A stretch of 64,000 nucleotides of DNA from Paracoccaceae bacterium (GTDB lineage Bacteria; Pseudomonadota; Alphaproteobacteria; Rhodobacterales; Rhodobacteraceae), in assembly GCA_018607905.1 (NCBI GenBank), contig JABBAP010000038.1, forward strand, positions 1 through 64,000, read 5' to 3'. A model generated the notes under the pieces. That model was not told where the DNA came from. It worked only from the letters and a program-made list of their open reading frames with translations, and ran no database searches. Every line of letters begins with the position of its first letter. The stretch's first letter is position 1. Shown in pieces: positions 19,157 to 27,281 of this stretch. The position numbers and the translations under genes were made by a program.

Positions 19157-19657
19157 ATGTTAACACGTCGATTAACCCTTTCTCTTTTGTCTGCAAGCGC
19201 GATTGCACCAGGGTCGGCCTTTGCGAAAACTCCTAAAGTCCTGTCTTGGGACGATCTTATTCCTCAAGGCGTGCCATACGGTGAGATCATCGGGCAGGGT
19301 GAAATGGACGTCGCCACGGACCAATGGTCGCCGATTTTTGATGAAAATGCGTCCAAGCTGAACGAAGAGCTGAATGGTGCTTTGGTCAAAATTCCAGGTT
19401 TTATCATTCCGATTGAGCAAAGCTCAAAGGGTGTGACGCAATTCATGCTGGTTCCTTATGTGGGGGCCTGCATCCACACGCCGCCACCGCCGGCCAATCA
19501 ACTGGTTCTTGTGGACGCGAAAAAACCGTGGCCGAATGACAAGCTGTGGGATGCAGTTTGGGTGTCAGGTACATTGCGAACGCAGTTGCAATCCACCGAT
19601 CTTGGCGAAACGGGCTATGCTTTGCGCGCGAGCGCGATGGAAGTGTATGAATGGTAG
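19157..19657 (+). CDS. DUF3299 domain protein
   Basis: FIIPIEQSSKGVTQFMLVPYVGACIHTPPPPANQ motif; signal-peptide-like N-terminus. Confidence 0.88.
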   Translation: MLTRRLTLSLLSASAIAPGSAFAKTPKVLSWDDLIPQGVPYGEIIGQGEMDVATDQWSPIFDENASKLNEELNGALVKIPGFIIPIEQSSKGVTQFMLVPYVGACIHTPPPPANQLVLVDAKKPWPNDKLWDAVWVSGTLRTQLQSTDLGETGYALRASAMEVYEW

Positions 19658-20160
19658 GTCGCGTATTTCACCGACGCACCGTGCTTGCTGGCTTAGCTTG
19701 TGCCACGACGCTGCCCTCGGCCGGTTTTGCGGATGAGGTGACGGACCTTGAATGGTCTGATCTGCTGCCAGAAGAGGAACTTGTTGTTCCACGGGCCTTG
19801 GCAGGTTTGATTGATCACGACTCCGAACCGCTATCGAGCCAGCAACCTGCATCCACGGGGCGGCGCAATGACTGGAATGGTAAAATTGTCCGCCTGCCTG
19901 GCTTTGTTGTTCCAATTGACCAAAGCAGCGCCGGAGTGACTGCGTTTATCCTAGTCCCTTATGTAGGGGCGTGTGTGCATGTTCCACCACCACCTGCAAA
20001 TCAGCTGGTTTTCGTGACAACGGAAAAACCTTATCCACTGGCTGGTCTGTTCGAGGCGGTAAATGTAACGGGAATGTTTGGTACGGCGTCCACCTATACG
20101 CAGATCGCACAAATCGGCTATGCACTGTCTGCCGATGAAATCGCGCCTTTTAAGGTATAA
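19651..20160 (+). CDS. DUF3299 domain protein (tandem paralogue)
   Basis: FVVPIDQSSAGVTAFILVPYVGACVHVPPPPANQ; overlaps the previous ORF. Confidence 0.88.
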   Translation: MVGRVFHRRTVLAGLACATTLPSAGFADEVTDLEWSDLLPEEELVVPRALAGLIDHDSEPLSSQQPASTGRRNDWNGKIVRLPGFVVPIDQSSAGVTAFILVPYVGACVHVPPPPANQLVFVTTEKPYPLAGLFEAVNVTGMFGTASTYTQIAQIGYALSADEIAPFKV

Positions 20161-20170
20161 CGCGGACGTC

Positions 20171-20575
20171 TTAAGCGCCGCGAATTTCAGAAATTAAAGT
20201 TTCTGCCAGCCGATCCACAAGGCTTTGTTCGACTTCCTTTAAAACACCAGAAACCCGAGTGTGCAGCGCATGTTCCACTGAACACGCGGCGGCATCACTG
20301 CTTTCATCACTGGCGACCAGACGTTCATCAAGTGCTAGATACACATCCGCGAGCGTGATCTGATCTGGCAAACGGGCCAAACGCCATCCCCCAGCGTGTC
20401 CCTTTTCTGACGTTAGTAATCCAGCCTCGCGCAGTCGCCCTAACACCCGCCGCACGACCACAGGGTTCGTGCCTGCATGTCCAGCGATGTCCGCAGAGGT
20501 GCGCGTTTTCGATGGGTCAACCGCCATATGGCTAAGGGTATGGAGCGCAAGAGACAGGCGACTGTTTCGTTTCAA
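20171..20575 (-). CDS. Rrf2 family transcriptional regulator
   Basis: KRNSRLSLALHTLSHMA... start typical of Rrf2; TTG start chosen (GGAGAACCACCTTG) rather than the longer ATG at 20611. Confidence 0.85.
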   Translation of the reverse strand: MKRNSRLSLALHTLSHMAVDPSKTRTSADIAGHAGTNPVVVRRVLGRLREAGLLTSEKGHAGGWRLARLPDQITLADVYLALDERLVASDESSDAAACSVEHALHTRVSGVLKEVEQSLVDRLAETLISEIRGA

Positions 20576-20600
20576 GGTGGTTCTCCGCCAATTTTTTGAA

Positions 20601-20625
20601 ACACGTAACATTTACTGTTGCGTGT
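20601..20625. promoter_or_regulatory. Candidate Rrf2 operator
   Basis: ACACGTAACA-TTTAC-TGTTGCGTGT, 9/10 arm match, between divergent genes. Confidence 0.5.
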
Positions 20626-20680
20626 TTTTAGTAACTTTGTTAGTTGCGTGATAACACCTTTCCAACTTTTAGGCGATCAC

Positions 20681-20965
20681 ATGTCTTCACACTCTTTTCG
20701 CAACATAGGTCAAACCAGCCTGCGCGGCAAACGCCGTGTTGGCGATCCAATGAAGGATTATGACGCGCTGCCTGCTCCTTTGCGCAATTGGCTTGGGCAA
20801 GCGGCTTTGCCGTGGTCCCCCGCATCTGCGCGACGCGTTTGGAAAAAGGCGCAGACCAAGGGCCTTAGCATTGAAGAAACCCTTTCTTCCCTGTCCCACG
20901 CCGAAACCAAAACACTGCAGCGCGATAAATTCGCTACCCGCCCCATTCAAAACTCACCTGCTTAA
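20681..20965 (+). CDS. DUF6525-like small protein
   Basis: 94-aa ORF beginning MSSHSFRNIGQTSLRGKRR, immediately upstream of the ABC operon. Confidence 0.6.
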   Translation: MSSHSFRNIGQTSLRGKRRVGDPMKDYDALPAPLRNWLGQAALPWSPASARRVWKKAQTKGLSIEETLSSLSHAETKTLQRDKFATRPIQNSPA

Positions 20966-20975
20966 AGGAACACCC

Positions 20976-22499
20976 ATGTCATTCATGTCAAAAATTGCCG
21001 TTGCCGCGCTGGTCGCGCTTAGCCCTGCATTGCCTGCTTTGGCGCAAGAGGGCAGCCTGACCATTGCAATCGGCTTTGGCCCAACAGCTGAGATTCCAGA
21101 CCCGCGCGCAGGATACAACGGGTGGATGTCAAACCAAACAGGGGTAACCGAGACCTTGATGGGCATTGATTACGAGATGAAGTTATACCCTCGATTGGCG
21201 GAACGGATCGACCAATCCGCGCCCACCAGTTGGCGGGTTACCTTGCGCGAAGGCGTAGAGTTCCATGATGGTACGCCTTTGACAGCACAAGCGGTGGTGG
21301 ATGCCGTCGCTGCGATTTCTGATGAAGGGTCTACGGGGCACAATGCCCGTGTTGCAAAGCTGCTTGATCTGGCGTCCATTTCTACTGATGGTGACAGCGT
21401 CGTGGTGTTCGAAACAAACAGCCCAAACGCAGCGTTCCCTTGGGCCTTATCCGAGCCCGCCATTGCGATTCTTGGGGCGCCGTCTGGTGCGTTTCCAATC
21501 AACGCTACGGGGCCTTTCATCTTTCGCAAGGCTATTCCCGAACAGCTTTATCGTGTCGAAGCAAACTCCGATTACCGCCTTGGTGCACCTGCTTTGAAAG
21601 AAGTTCAAGTCATCGCGATCCCAGATCCGGGTGCTGCTGCATTGGCATTTGAGGCGGGGGATGTGGATATGGTGATAAACTATCCAGAAACAGATTTCGA
21701 ACGCATCCAAGAAACGGGTGCGCTTGGCTTTTCGGCGCCAACGGCACGTCTGTATTTTTACACTGTGAATGCAAGTAACGGGCCAATGGCCAACCCGTTG
21801 ATCCGGCGCGCGGTGTCTGCCGCCATTGATCGCGCTGGCATTGTTCAAGCGGCACTTTCGGGCGTGGGCGGCGTGCCTGCTGACACGGTTTTTCCCGCAG
21901 GCACAGGCTGGGCCGCGGATATCGCACCGACCTATGATCCTGTCAAAGCCGAACAATTGCTGGCAGAAGCTGGTGCAACCAAAGAAGGCGGCACTTGGAT
22001 GTTGGATGGCGCGCCGCTGGAAATTGATATCGTGACCTATTCGTCCCGCGCCGCCTTGTCGCCAACCGCAGAATTGACCCAAGCGTTTCTGCAGGCCATT
22101 GGCGTAAAAGCAAACGTGCGTGTGGGCGAATACGGGGCCAGCAACGATGCGATCAAAGAGGGCACTGCCGATCTGTTTTTGCAGGCGTGGGTGACAACAC
22201 CGCAAGGCGATCCGGGCGCAGTTTTAGAAGCATTGTTGAAATCCACAGGTGGATCGAATGCAGGTGGTTACAATAGTCCCCAATTGGATCAACTACTAGC
22301 AGACGGACGTACGACCTTTGATCAAATGGGGCGCAAAGCGATCTATGATCGTGTTCAGCAAATCATCGCATCTGATGCAGCCATGATCCCCGTCTTTCAC
22401 GTCAGTCAAATCAACGTCGCAAAAGCAGGATTGACGGGGTATGCCGTTCATCCCACCGAGACATATTGGATCACACACATGACTGCCTTTAAAGAATGA
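20976..22499 (+). CDS. ABC transporter substrate-binding protein, SBP family 5 (nickel/peptide type)
   Basis: WRVTLREGVEFHDGTPLTAQAVVDAV motif; signal peptide. Confidence 0.9.
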   Translation: MSFMSKIAVAALVALSPALPALAQEGSLTIAIGFGPTAEIPDPRAGYNGWMSNQTGVTETLMGIDYEMKLYPRLAERIDQSAPTSWRVTLREGVEFHDGTPLTAQAVVDAVAAISDEGSTGHNARVAKLLDLASISTDGDSVVVFETNSPNAAFPWALSEPAIAILGAPSGAFPINATGPFIFRKAIPEQLYRVEANSDYRLGAPALKEVQVIAIPDPGAAALAFEAGDVDMVINYPETDFERIQETGALGFSAPTARLYFYTVNASNGPMANPLIRRAVSAAIDRAGIVQAALSGVGGVPADTVFPAGTGWAADIAPTYDPVKAEQLLAEAGATKEGGTWMLDGAPLEIDIVTYSSRAALSPTAELTQAFLQAIGVKANVRVGEYGASNDAIKEGTADLFLQAWVTTPQGDPGAVLEALLKSTGGSNAGGYNSPQLDQLLADGRTTFDQMGRKAIYDRVQQIIASDAAMIPVFHVSQINVAKAGLTGYAVHPTETYWITHMTAFKE

Positions 22500-23179
22500 C
22501 AATCTGGGCAACGGGCCTGAGCGCAGAGCGTTCGGGGCGCACCATATTACATTCCACAGATGTGGTGATTAGATCTGGCGAACGGGTTGGGCTTGTTGGT
22601 GCTTCGGGGTCGGGTAAATCAACGCTTGGCCATGCTTTGATCGACACTTTGCAAGCGCAAGGCCAAAGCGTCGCCCATGTCCCCCAAAGCCCTGATGAAG
22701 CGCTCGATCCTTTGCGATCTTTGGCGTTTCATTGGGCCGAGGCAGAGCGCGCGTTGGGCATGAAGCCAGACCCAACACGACAGGCCGAACTTTTTACGGC
22801 GTTGCGTATCGAAGGGGGCAATCTTCGCAAACGTCCTTGGGGGTGGAGTAGGGGAATGCAGCAGCGTTTTGTTATTGCCATGGCCTTGATCGGGGCACCT
22901 GATTTGTTGGTGATGGATGAACCGACATCCGCACTTGATCCTATTGTGGCGGCAGGGACGATGGACCTGCTCGACCGTTATTTGCAGGATCGCCAAACCG
23001 CGCTGTTGTTGGTTACGCACGACCTTGGCCTTGCCGCTCGGCGGGTGTCGCGCTTGATGGTGATGGAAGATGGTCGCATTGTTGAAGATGCGCCGACACA
23101 TCAGGTGTTGTCTGCCCCAGAAACCCGCGCCGCCAAATCGCTATGCGCGCATCGCAATTGGCTAGAACTGCCATGTTGA
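22496..23179 (+). CDS. ABC transporter ATP-binding protein (Opp/Nik type)
   Basis: GLVGASGSGKSTLGHALI and LVMDEPTSALDPI. Confidence 0.9.
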   Translation: MTIWATGLSAERSGRTILHSTDVVIRSGERVGLVGASGSGKSTLGHALIDTLQAQGQSVAHVPQSPDEALDPLRSLAFHWAEAERALGMKPDPTRQAELFTALRIEGGNLRKRPWGWSRGMQQRFVIAMALIGAPDLLVMDEPTSALDPIVAAGTMDLLDRYLQDRQTALLLVTHDLGLAARRVSRLMVMEDGRIVEDAPTHQVLSAPETRAAKSLCAHRNWLELPC

Positions 23180-23898
23180 ACGTCGATGGGGTTTGTGTGA
23201 AACGCGGGGGGAAGCCGACGCTGCAGGGCGTTTCAATGTCCATTGCACCCAGCCGAACCTTGGCCGTTGTTGGCGAAAGCGGCGCGGGAAAATCCACGCT
23301 TATCGGTGCGATTCTTGGGATGATCCCGTGCGCCGCTGGCACCATTACATGGAACGACGCGCCCGTGCGTCGCTGCAAACCCGCGCTTGTGATGCAAGAA
23401 CCCCGCAGCGCTTTTAATCCGCGTCTTTGCTTGCGTCGTTCTGTGATGGAACCGCTGGTTGCCCAAGGAATTGCAGTTGATGCCGCCCATTTGGCGGCGT
23501 TATGCCAAGGTTTGGAAATTTCTGCTGATTTGTTGGATCGTCGCCCCTCGCAGGTGTCCATAGGTCAGGCCCAACGGGTAGGGATCTTGCGGGCACTTAT
23601 CGCGTCACCGCCGTTGGTTTTGTTTGATGAACCCTTGTCTGCACTTGATGCCGTTACCCAAAAGCATACCGCGCGCCTGATCGCAGACTTACAGCAGAAT
23701 GTGGGTTTTGCGGCGCTGATCGTTACCCATGATCTGGGCTATGCTGCTGCTTTTGCCGATGACATTGCGGTTCTGCGGGCAGGCCGCATTGAAGAGCTGA
23801 CCACGGCGCAAGATTTTGTCACAGCTCCGCAATCCGCATACGGTCATACCCTTCGCGATGCCGCCTTTGCTCTTGGCGCGTTGGAGCAGGTCGCGTGA
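23173..23898 (+). CDS. ABC transporter ATP-binding protein (Opp/Nik type)
   Basis: VVGESGAGKSTLIGAIL, VSIGQAQRVGILRAL, LFDEPLSALD. Confidence 0.9.
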   Translation: MLNVDGVCVKRGGKPTLQGVSMSIAPSRTLAVVGESGAGKSTLIGAILGMIPCAAGTITWNDAPVRRCKPALVMQEPRSAFNPRLCLRRSVMEPLVAQGIAVDAAHLAALCQGLEISADLLDRRPSQVSIGQAQRVGILRALIASPPLVLFDEPLSALDAVTQKHTARLIADLQQNVGFAALIVTHDLGYAAAFADDIAVLRAGRIEELTTAQDFVTAPQSAYGHTLRDAAFALGALEQVA

Positions 23899-24833
23899 TC
23901 CGCGTTCTCGCCAGCCTGTGCTTGCGGGCCGTAGTGGTATTAACAGGCGCCGCATTGGCGACCTTCGCGCTTTTGTGGCATGCGCCGGGCGATCCTGCTT
24001 TGGCCATCGCATTAGCCCGTTACGATTCCTTGGTGCCGGCCGACGTGGTTGATCAAATCCGCGTCGAAGCGGGCATAGACGCAGGTTTTTGGACCGCGTT
24101 CCAAGCTTGGCTATCGCCCCTTTTGACAGGGGATTTCGGACAGTCATCGGTGACGGGGCGCGATGTTTGGCCCGAACTTATGACAGCCTTGTCCTACACC
24201 GTCCCCCTCGCGCTCGCAGGGTTGCTGATCGGCATCACGTTATCCGTGCCGCTTGCGCTGCTGGCCACGCGCAAAGCTGGCAGTTGGCTAGATCGGTTTG
24301 CGGTGGGGCTAGCCTCGCTTGGTGCTGCAATACCAGCTTATTGGCTCGGTCTTTTGCTGATCCTTTTGTTCGCGGTTCAACTCGGTTGGCTGCCTGCAAT
24401 GGGCGCGCGCACTTCGGCGCATTTGATTTTACCTGCTTTGACCCTTGGGCTCGGCGTTGCGGCATCGCTCACACGGATCCTGCGGTCAGGTATTCTAGAG
24501 GCACGCGGCCAATCGTTTCTGCCAGCTTTGCGCCGTCGCGGGGTCGCAGCCCGCGATATTGAACGACACCACGTCGCCCCGCATGCGGCCATTCCCGTCC
24601 TTACGGTCTTTGGTCTGGAGTTGGCTTTCCTTCTGGAAGGTGCGGTCATAGTTGAGGTGATTTTCGCACGACCGGGCCTTGGGAGTTTTCTTGTCGATGC
24701 CATCGAGGCGCGCGATTTCCCCAAGGTGCAAGCCGTCGTCATCTTAGCCGCGGTCTTATTTGTTGTGGTCAATCTGCTGATCGACCTTGTCTACCGTGGG
24801 CTTGATCCACGGATCGGAGAGCGTGATGCGTAG
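23895..24833 (+). CDS. ABC transporter permease (DppB/NikB type)
   Basis: 312 aa; binding-protein-dependent permease signature and LEGAVIVEVIFARPGLGSFLVDAI. Confidence 0.9.
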   Translation: MIRVLASLCLRAVVVLTGAALATFALLWHAPGDPALAIALARYDSLVPADVVDQIRVEAGIDAGFWTAFQAWLSPLLTGDFGQSSVTGRDVWPELMTALSYTVPLALAGLLIGITLSVPLALLATRKAGSWLDRFAVGLASLGAAIPAYWLGLLLILLFAVQLGWLPAMGARTSAHLILPALTLGLGVAASLTRILRSGILEARGQSFLPALRRRGVAARDIERHHVAPHAAIPVLTVFGLELAFLLEGAVIVEVIFARPGLGSFLVDAIEARDFPKVQAVVILAAVLFVVVNLLIDLVYRGLDPRIGERDA

Positions 24834-25569
24834 CATTTTCATCCTTATGTCTGCCCTGATCATGCTTGCTATTTGTGGTCCGATGTTCGCGCCCCATGAT
24901 CCGACACAAATTAACATCCCAAACCGTCTGAGCCCGCCAAGTGCTGAATGGTTGCTTGGCACCGATGCGCTTGGTCGTGACATTCTTTCGCGCCTTTTGC
25001 ATGGCGCGCGCTGGTCCCTTGGGTTGGCATTCTTCATCTCGATCATTGGTTTGTGCATCGGCACAATCGCAGGGTTGCTAGCCGCCTTGGGCGGAAGATT
25101 TGTCGATTGGGTCGTGATGCGCACAACCGACACCTTCCTCGCTTTTCCAGACCTTGTGGCCGCTGTCGTTATTGCGGGTGTCTTGGGCGCTGGCACAGGC
25201 AGTTTGATCTTTGCACTGACAGTAACAGGTTGGATGCGGTATGCGCGGGTGGCGCGCGGCATCGGGTTATCGCTGCAAACGCGTGGCTACGTCATGCAGG
25301 CGCAGCTCGTCGGTCTGTCGCCTTTGTCCATCGCCCGCTGGCATTATCTGCCATCGCTTCTGCCTTCCCTCACGGTGGTTTGGACAGGGATGTTCGCCCG
25401 TGCCATTCTTGGGATTTCCGCGCTTGGGTTTCTTGGGTTTGGGGTGCAACCGCCGATGCCAGAATGGGGCACGATGTTGCTTGATGCACGAATACACATG
25501 CGCTCTACGCCGCTGCAAATGATTTGGCCGGGCCTTGCTGTGGTGACCTGTGTCCTAGCCACAACCTGA
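24826..25569 (+). CDS. ABC transporter permease (DppC/NikC type), 3' end apparently frameshifted
   Basis: MRSIFILMSALIML...; ends VLATT* while the adjacent frame continues NLTGDALRDAVAAEDYPE* to 25619. Confidence 0.85.
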   Translation: MRSIFILMSALIMLAICGPMFAPHDPTQINIPNRLSPPSAEWLLGTDALGRDILSRLLHGARWSLGLAFFISIIGLCIGTIAGLLAALGGRFVDWVVMRTTDTFLAFPDLVAAVVIAGVLGAGTGSLIFALTVTGWMRYARVARGIGLSLQTRGYVMQAQLVGLSPLSIARWHYLPSLLPSLTVVWTGMFARAILGISALGFLGFGVQPPMPEWGTMLLDARIHMRSTPLQMIWPGLAVVTCVLATT

Positions 25570-25692
25570 CAGGCGACGCCTTGCGCGATGCTGTGGCGGC
25601 AGAAGATTACCCTGAATAAAAACCGATGATTGCTTCAATCTCGGCAGCGGTTTGCGCTGCATACGCAGATTATGAAAGGCGGACATACGTCC

Positions 25693-26502
25693 TTACTTCA
25701 GCGCGTTGCCAAATATGGCGCGATCAAAATCTTCTTGGCCGCGTTTTAGGCGGCGGTCTGATACTTTCAATCCGTCGCGGATTTGTGCGTCTGAGGTCAG
25801 TTTTGGGTAATCGAGGTCTTCTTGGCTAAGCAAGATGATGCGTGCGCCGTGGGAGCCGTCAAAGCGGTAGATGTTCATTTTTGGCCAGTTGGTGTGGCCG
25901 CCATCAAACAGGGCTTGGGCTTCTTCTACAAAGTTGTGGCACTGGTAGTTTTCCATCAAAACGACGTGCTTATTGCTTTGGTTGATCATGTTGGCGAAGG
26001 CGACGAAATGGCTGACGGCGGTGTGGATGTGCATCAACACGGCTTGCGAATAGACGAGGTCTACTTTGGGCCAGTTGTTAGAAAACGGCATCGTCAAATC
26101 TTGGAGGATTGCGCGATCTGCCAATTGCGGGTGGCGTTGTTTAAGGAGGGCAAGCTGGCCCTCAGAACGATCACCGCCGCTGAACACGATTTCAGGGAAC
26201 AGTGCGGAACCGTTGCCAAGGTGGTCACCGCCGCCGCAGCCTGCTTCGTGCACAGAGGCGGGTTGAAGTTGGCCGATAAGTTCAAAAATCGCGAGCGCAT
26301 TTTCGTGCAGGGGGGGATTGCCCGTTGTCACGGTGCCAGTGGCGGCATCAAAGGCTAACTCGCCTTGGCCTGCGATCATTTGGTGGTCTTTGCCGATCTT
26401 ATCGAGCTGGCGCGCATAAGACGATGCAGTGTAGGTGTCCCAGTCAAAATCATCATCGTAGAATTTGCGCGATTTGTAGAACAGACGATCAAGTAAAGAC
26501 AT
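25693..26502 (-). CDS. Class I SAM-dependent methyltransferase
   Basis: VHEAGCGGGDHLGN SAM-binding motif; start MSLLDRLFYKSRKF. Confidence 0.75.
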   Translation of the reverse strand: MSLLDRLFYKSRKFYDDDFDWDTYTASSYARQLDKIGKDHQMIAGQGELAFDAATGTVTTGNPPLHENALAIFELIGQLQPASVHEAGCGGGDHLGNGSALFPEIVFSGGDRSEGQLALLKQRHPQLADRAILQDLTMPFSNNWPKVDLVYSQAVLMHIHTAVSHFVAFANMINQSNKHVVLMENYQCHNFVEEAQALFDGGHTNWPKMNIYRFDGSHGARIILLSQEDLDYPKLTSDAQIRDGLKVSDRRLKRGQEDFDRAIFGNALK

Positions 26503-26588
26503 TAACAACACTCCAAGCAACTTTACTTGGCTTTAGTCTGTGCGGTTGTATGAAACAAGATTTTTGTTTGCCAACGGGGCGTGCGTTG

Positions 26589-27281
26589 TTAGCGGACAAC
26601 ACGTTGTAGGGTCAGGTGGCCGACTTCCTTGGAAATCGACTGATTGCTTTTCCACACGACGCTGTTGGCACGTTCGACCCAATAGTTGTTCTGAAACGCG
26701 CGTCCGTCGCGGCGGCACAGTTCTGCGAATTGGCGCACGGTGTGGGTTTTGCCAAATATTTCGAGGATTTCGTCCTGTTCAAGCGGGGCCATGGCGCATT
26801 TGTATTCAAAGGTCGCAAGCGTGCTCTCTCCTGTGAGGTGGCGCTGGGTTTTGGTGTAGGTTTTTGGAAAGCTGCCTTGGAACAGGGTTTTAGGGTTCAC
26901 TGATAAGTCTTGTGCGATCAGATCGACAAGCAGACCGCGCGTTGCGGTGACGATGCCGCCATGCAGGGTGACTGTTGCTTGATCCGCGCCCATGAACGTG
27001 CGGAATGGGCCGTTCTTGGCCAGTTCAACCGTTGCAACACCCGTACCAAAACGCGGAATTGAAACAAACACCACGGGGCGGCCAAGGGCCTGCATCTGTT
27101 CGCGGGTCACTTGGGGGGCTTTCTTGGCGGCACCTGCGGTTTCAACGTCGCCCTTTTTCAGGCGTGCCTGCGCCATTGCCAATGCGATTTTACCAAGCCC
27201 TGGTTGGGTGTTCTTTTCGGATGAACAGGCGGCAAGGCCCAAGCACAGGGCCGCTGCCAAGATTTTGCGGGCCTGCAGCAT
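26589..27281 (-). CDS. YjbF/GfcB-type lipoprotein (capsule/exopolysaccharide)
   Basis: Lipobox GLAAC; stop abuts the YjbH-like ORF. Confidence 0.75.
   Translation of the reverse strand: MLQARKILAAALCLGLAACSSEKNTQPGLGKIALAMAQARLKKGDVETAGAAKKAPQVTREQMQALGRPVVFVSIPRFGTGVATVELAKNGPFRTFMGADQATVTLHGGIVTATRGLLVDLIAQDLSVNPKTLFQGSFPKTYTKTQRHLTGESTLATFEYKCAMAPLEQDEILEIFGKTHTVRQFAELCRRDGRAFQNNYWVERANSVVWKSNQSISKEVGHLTLQRVVR

Noticed and set aside
24826-25619. Permease considered a decayed pseudogene
   Set aside because: Only one nucleotide offset at the extreme 3' end; the rest of the gene is intact, so it is reported as a frameshift rather than a pseudogene.
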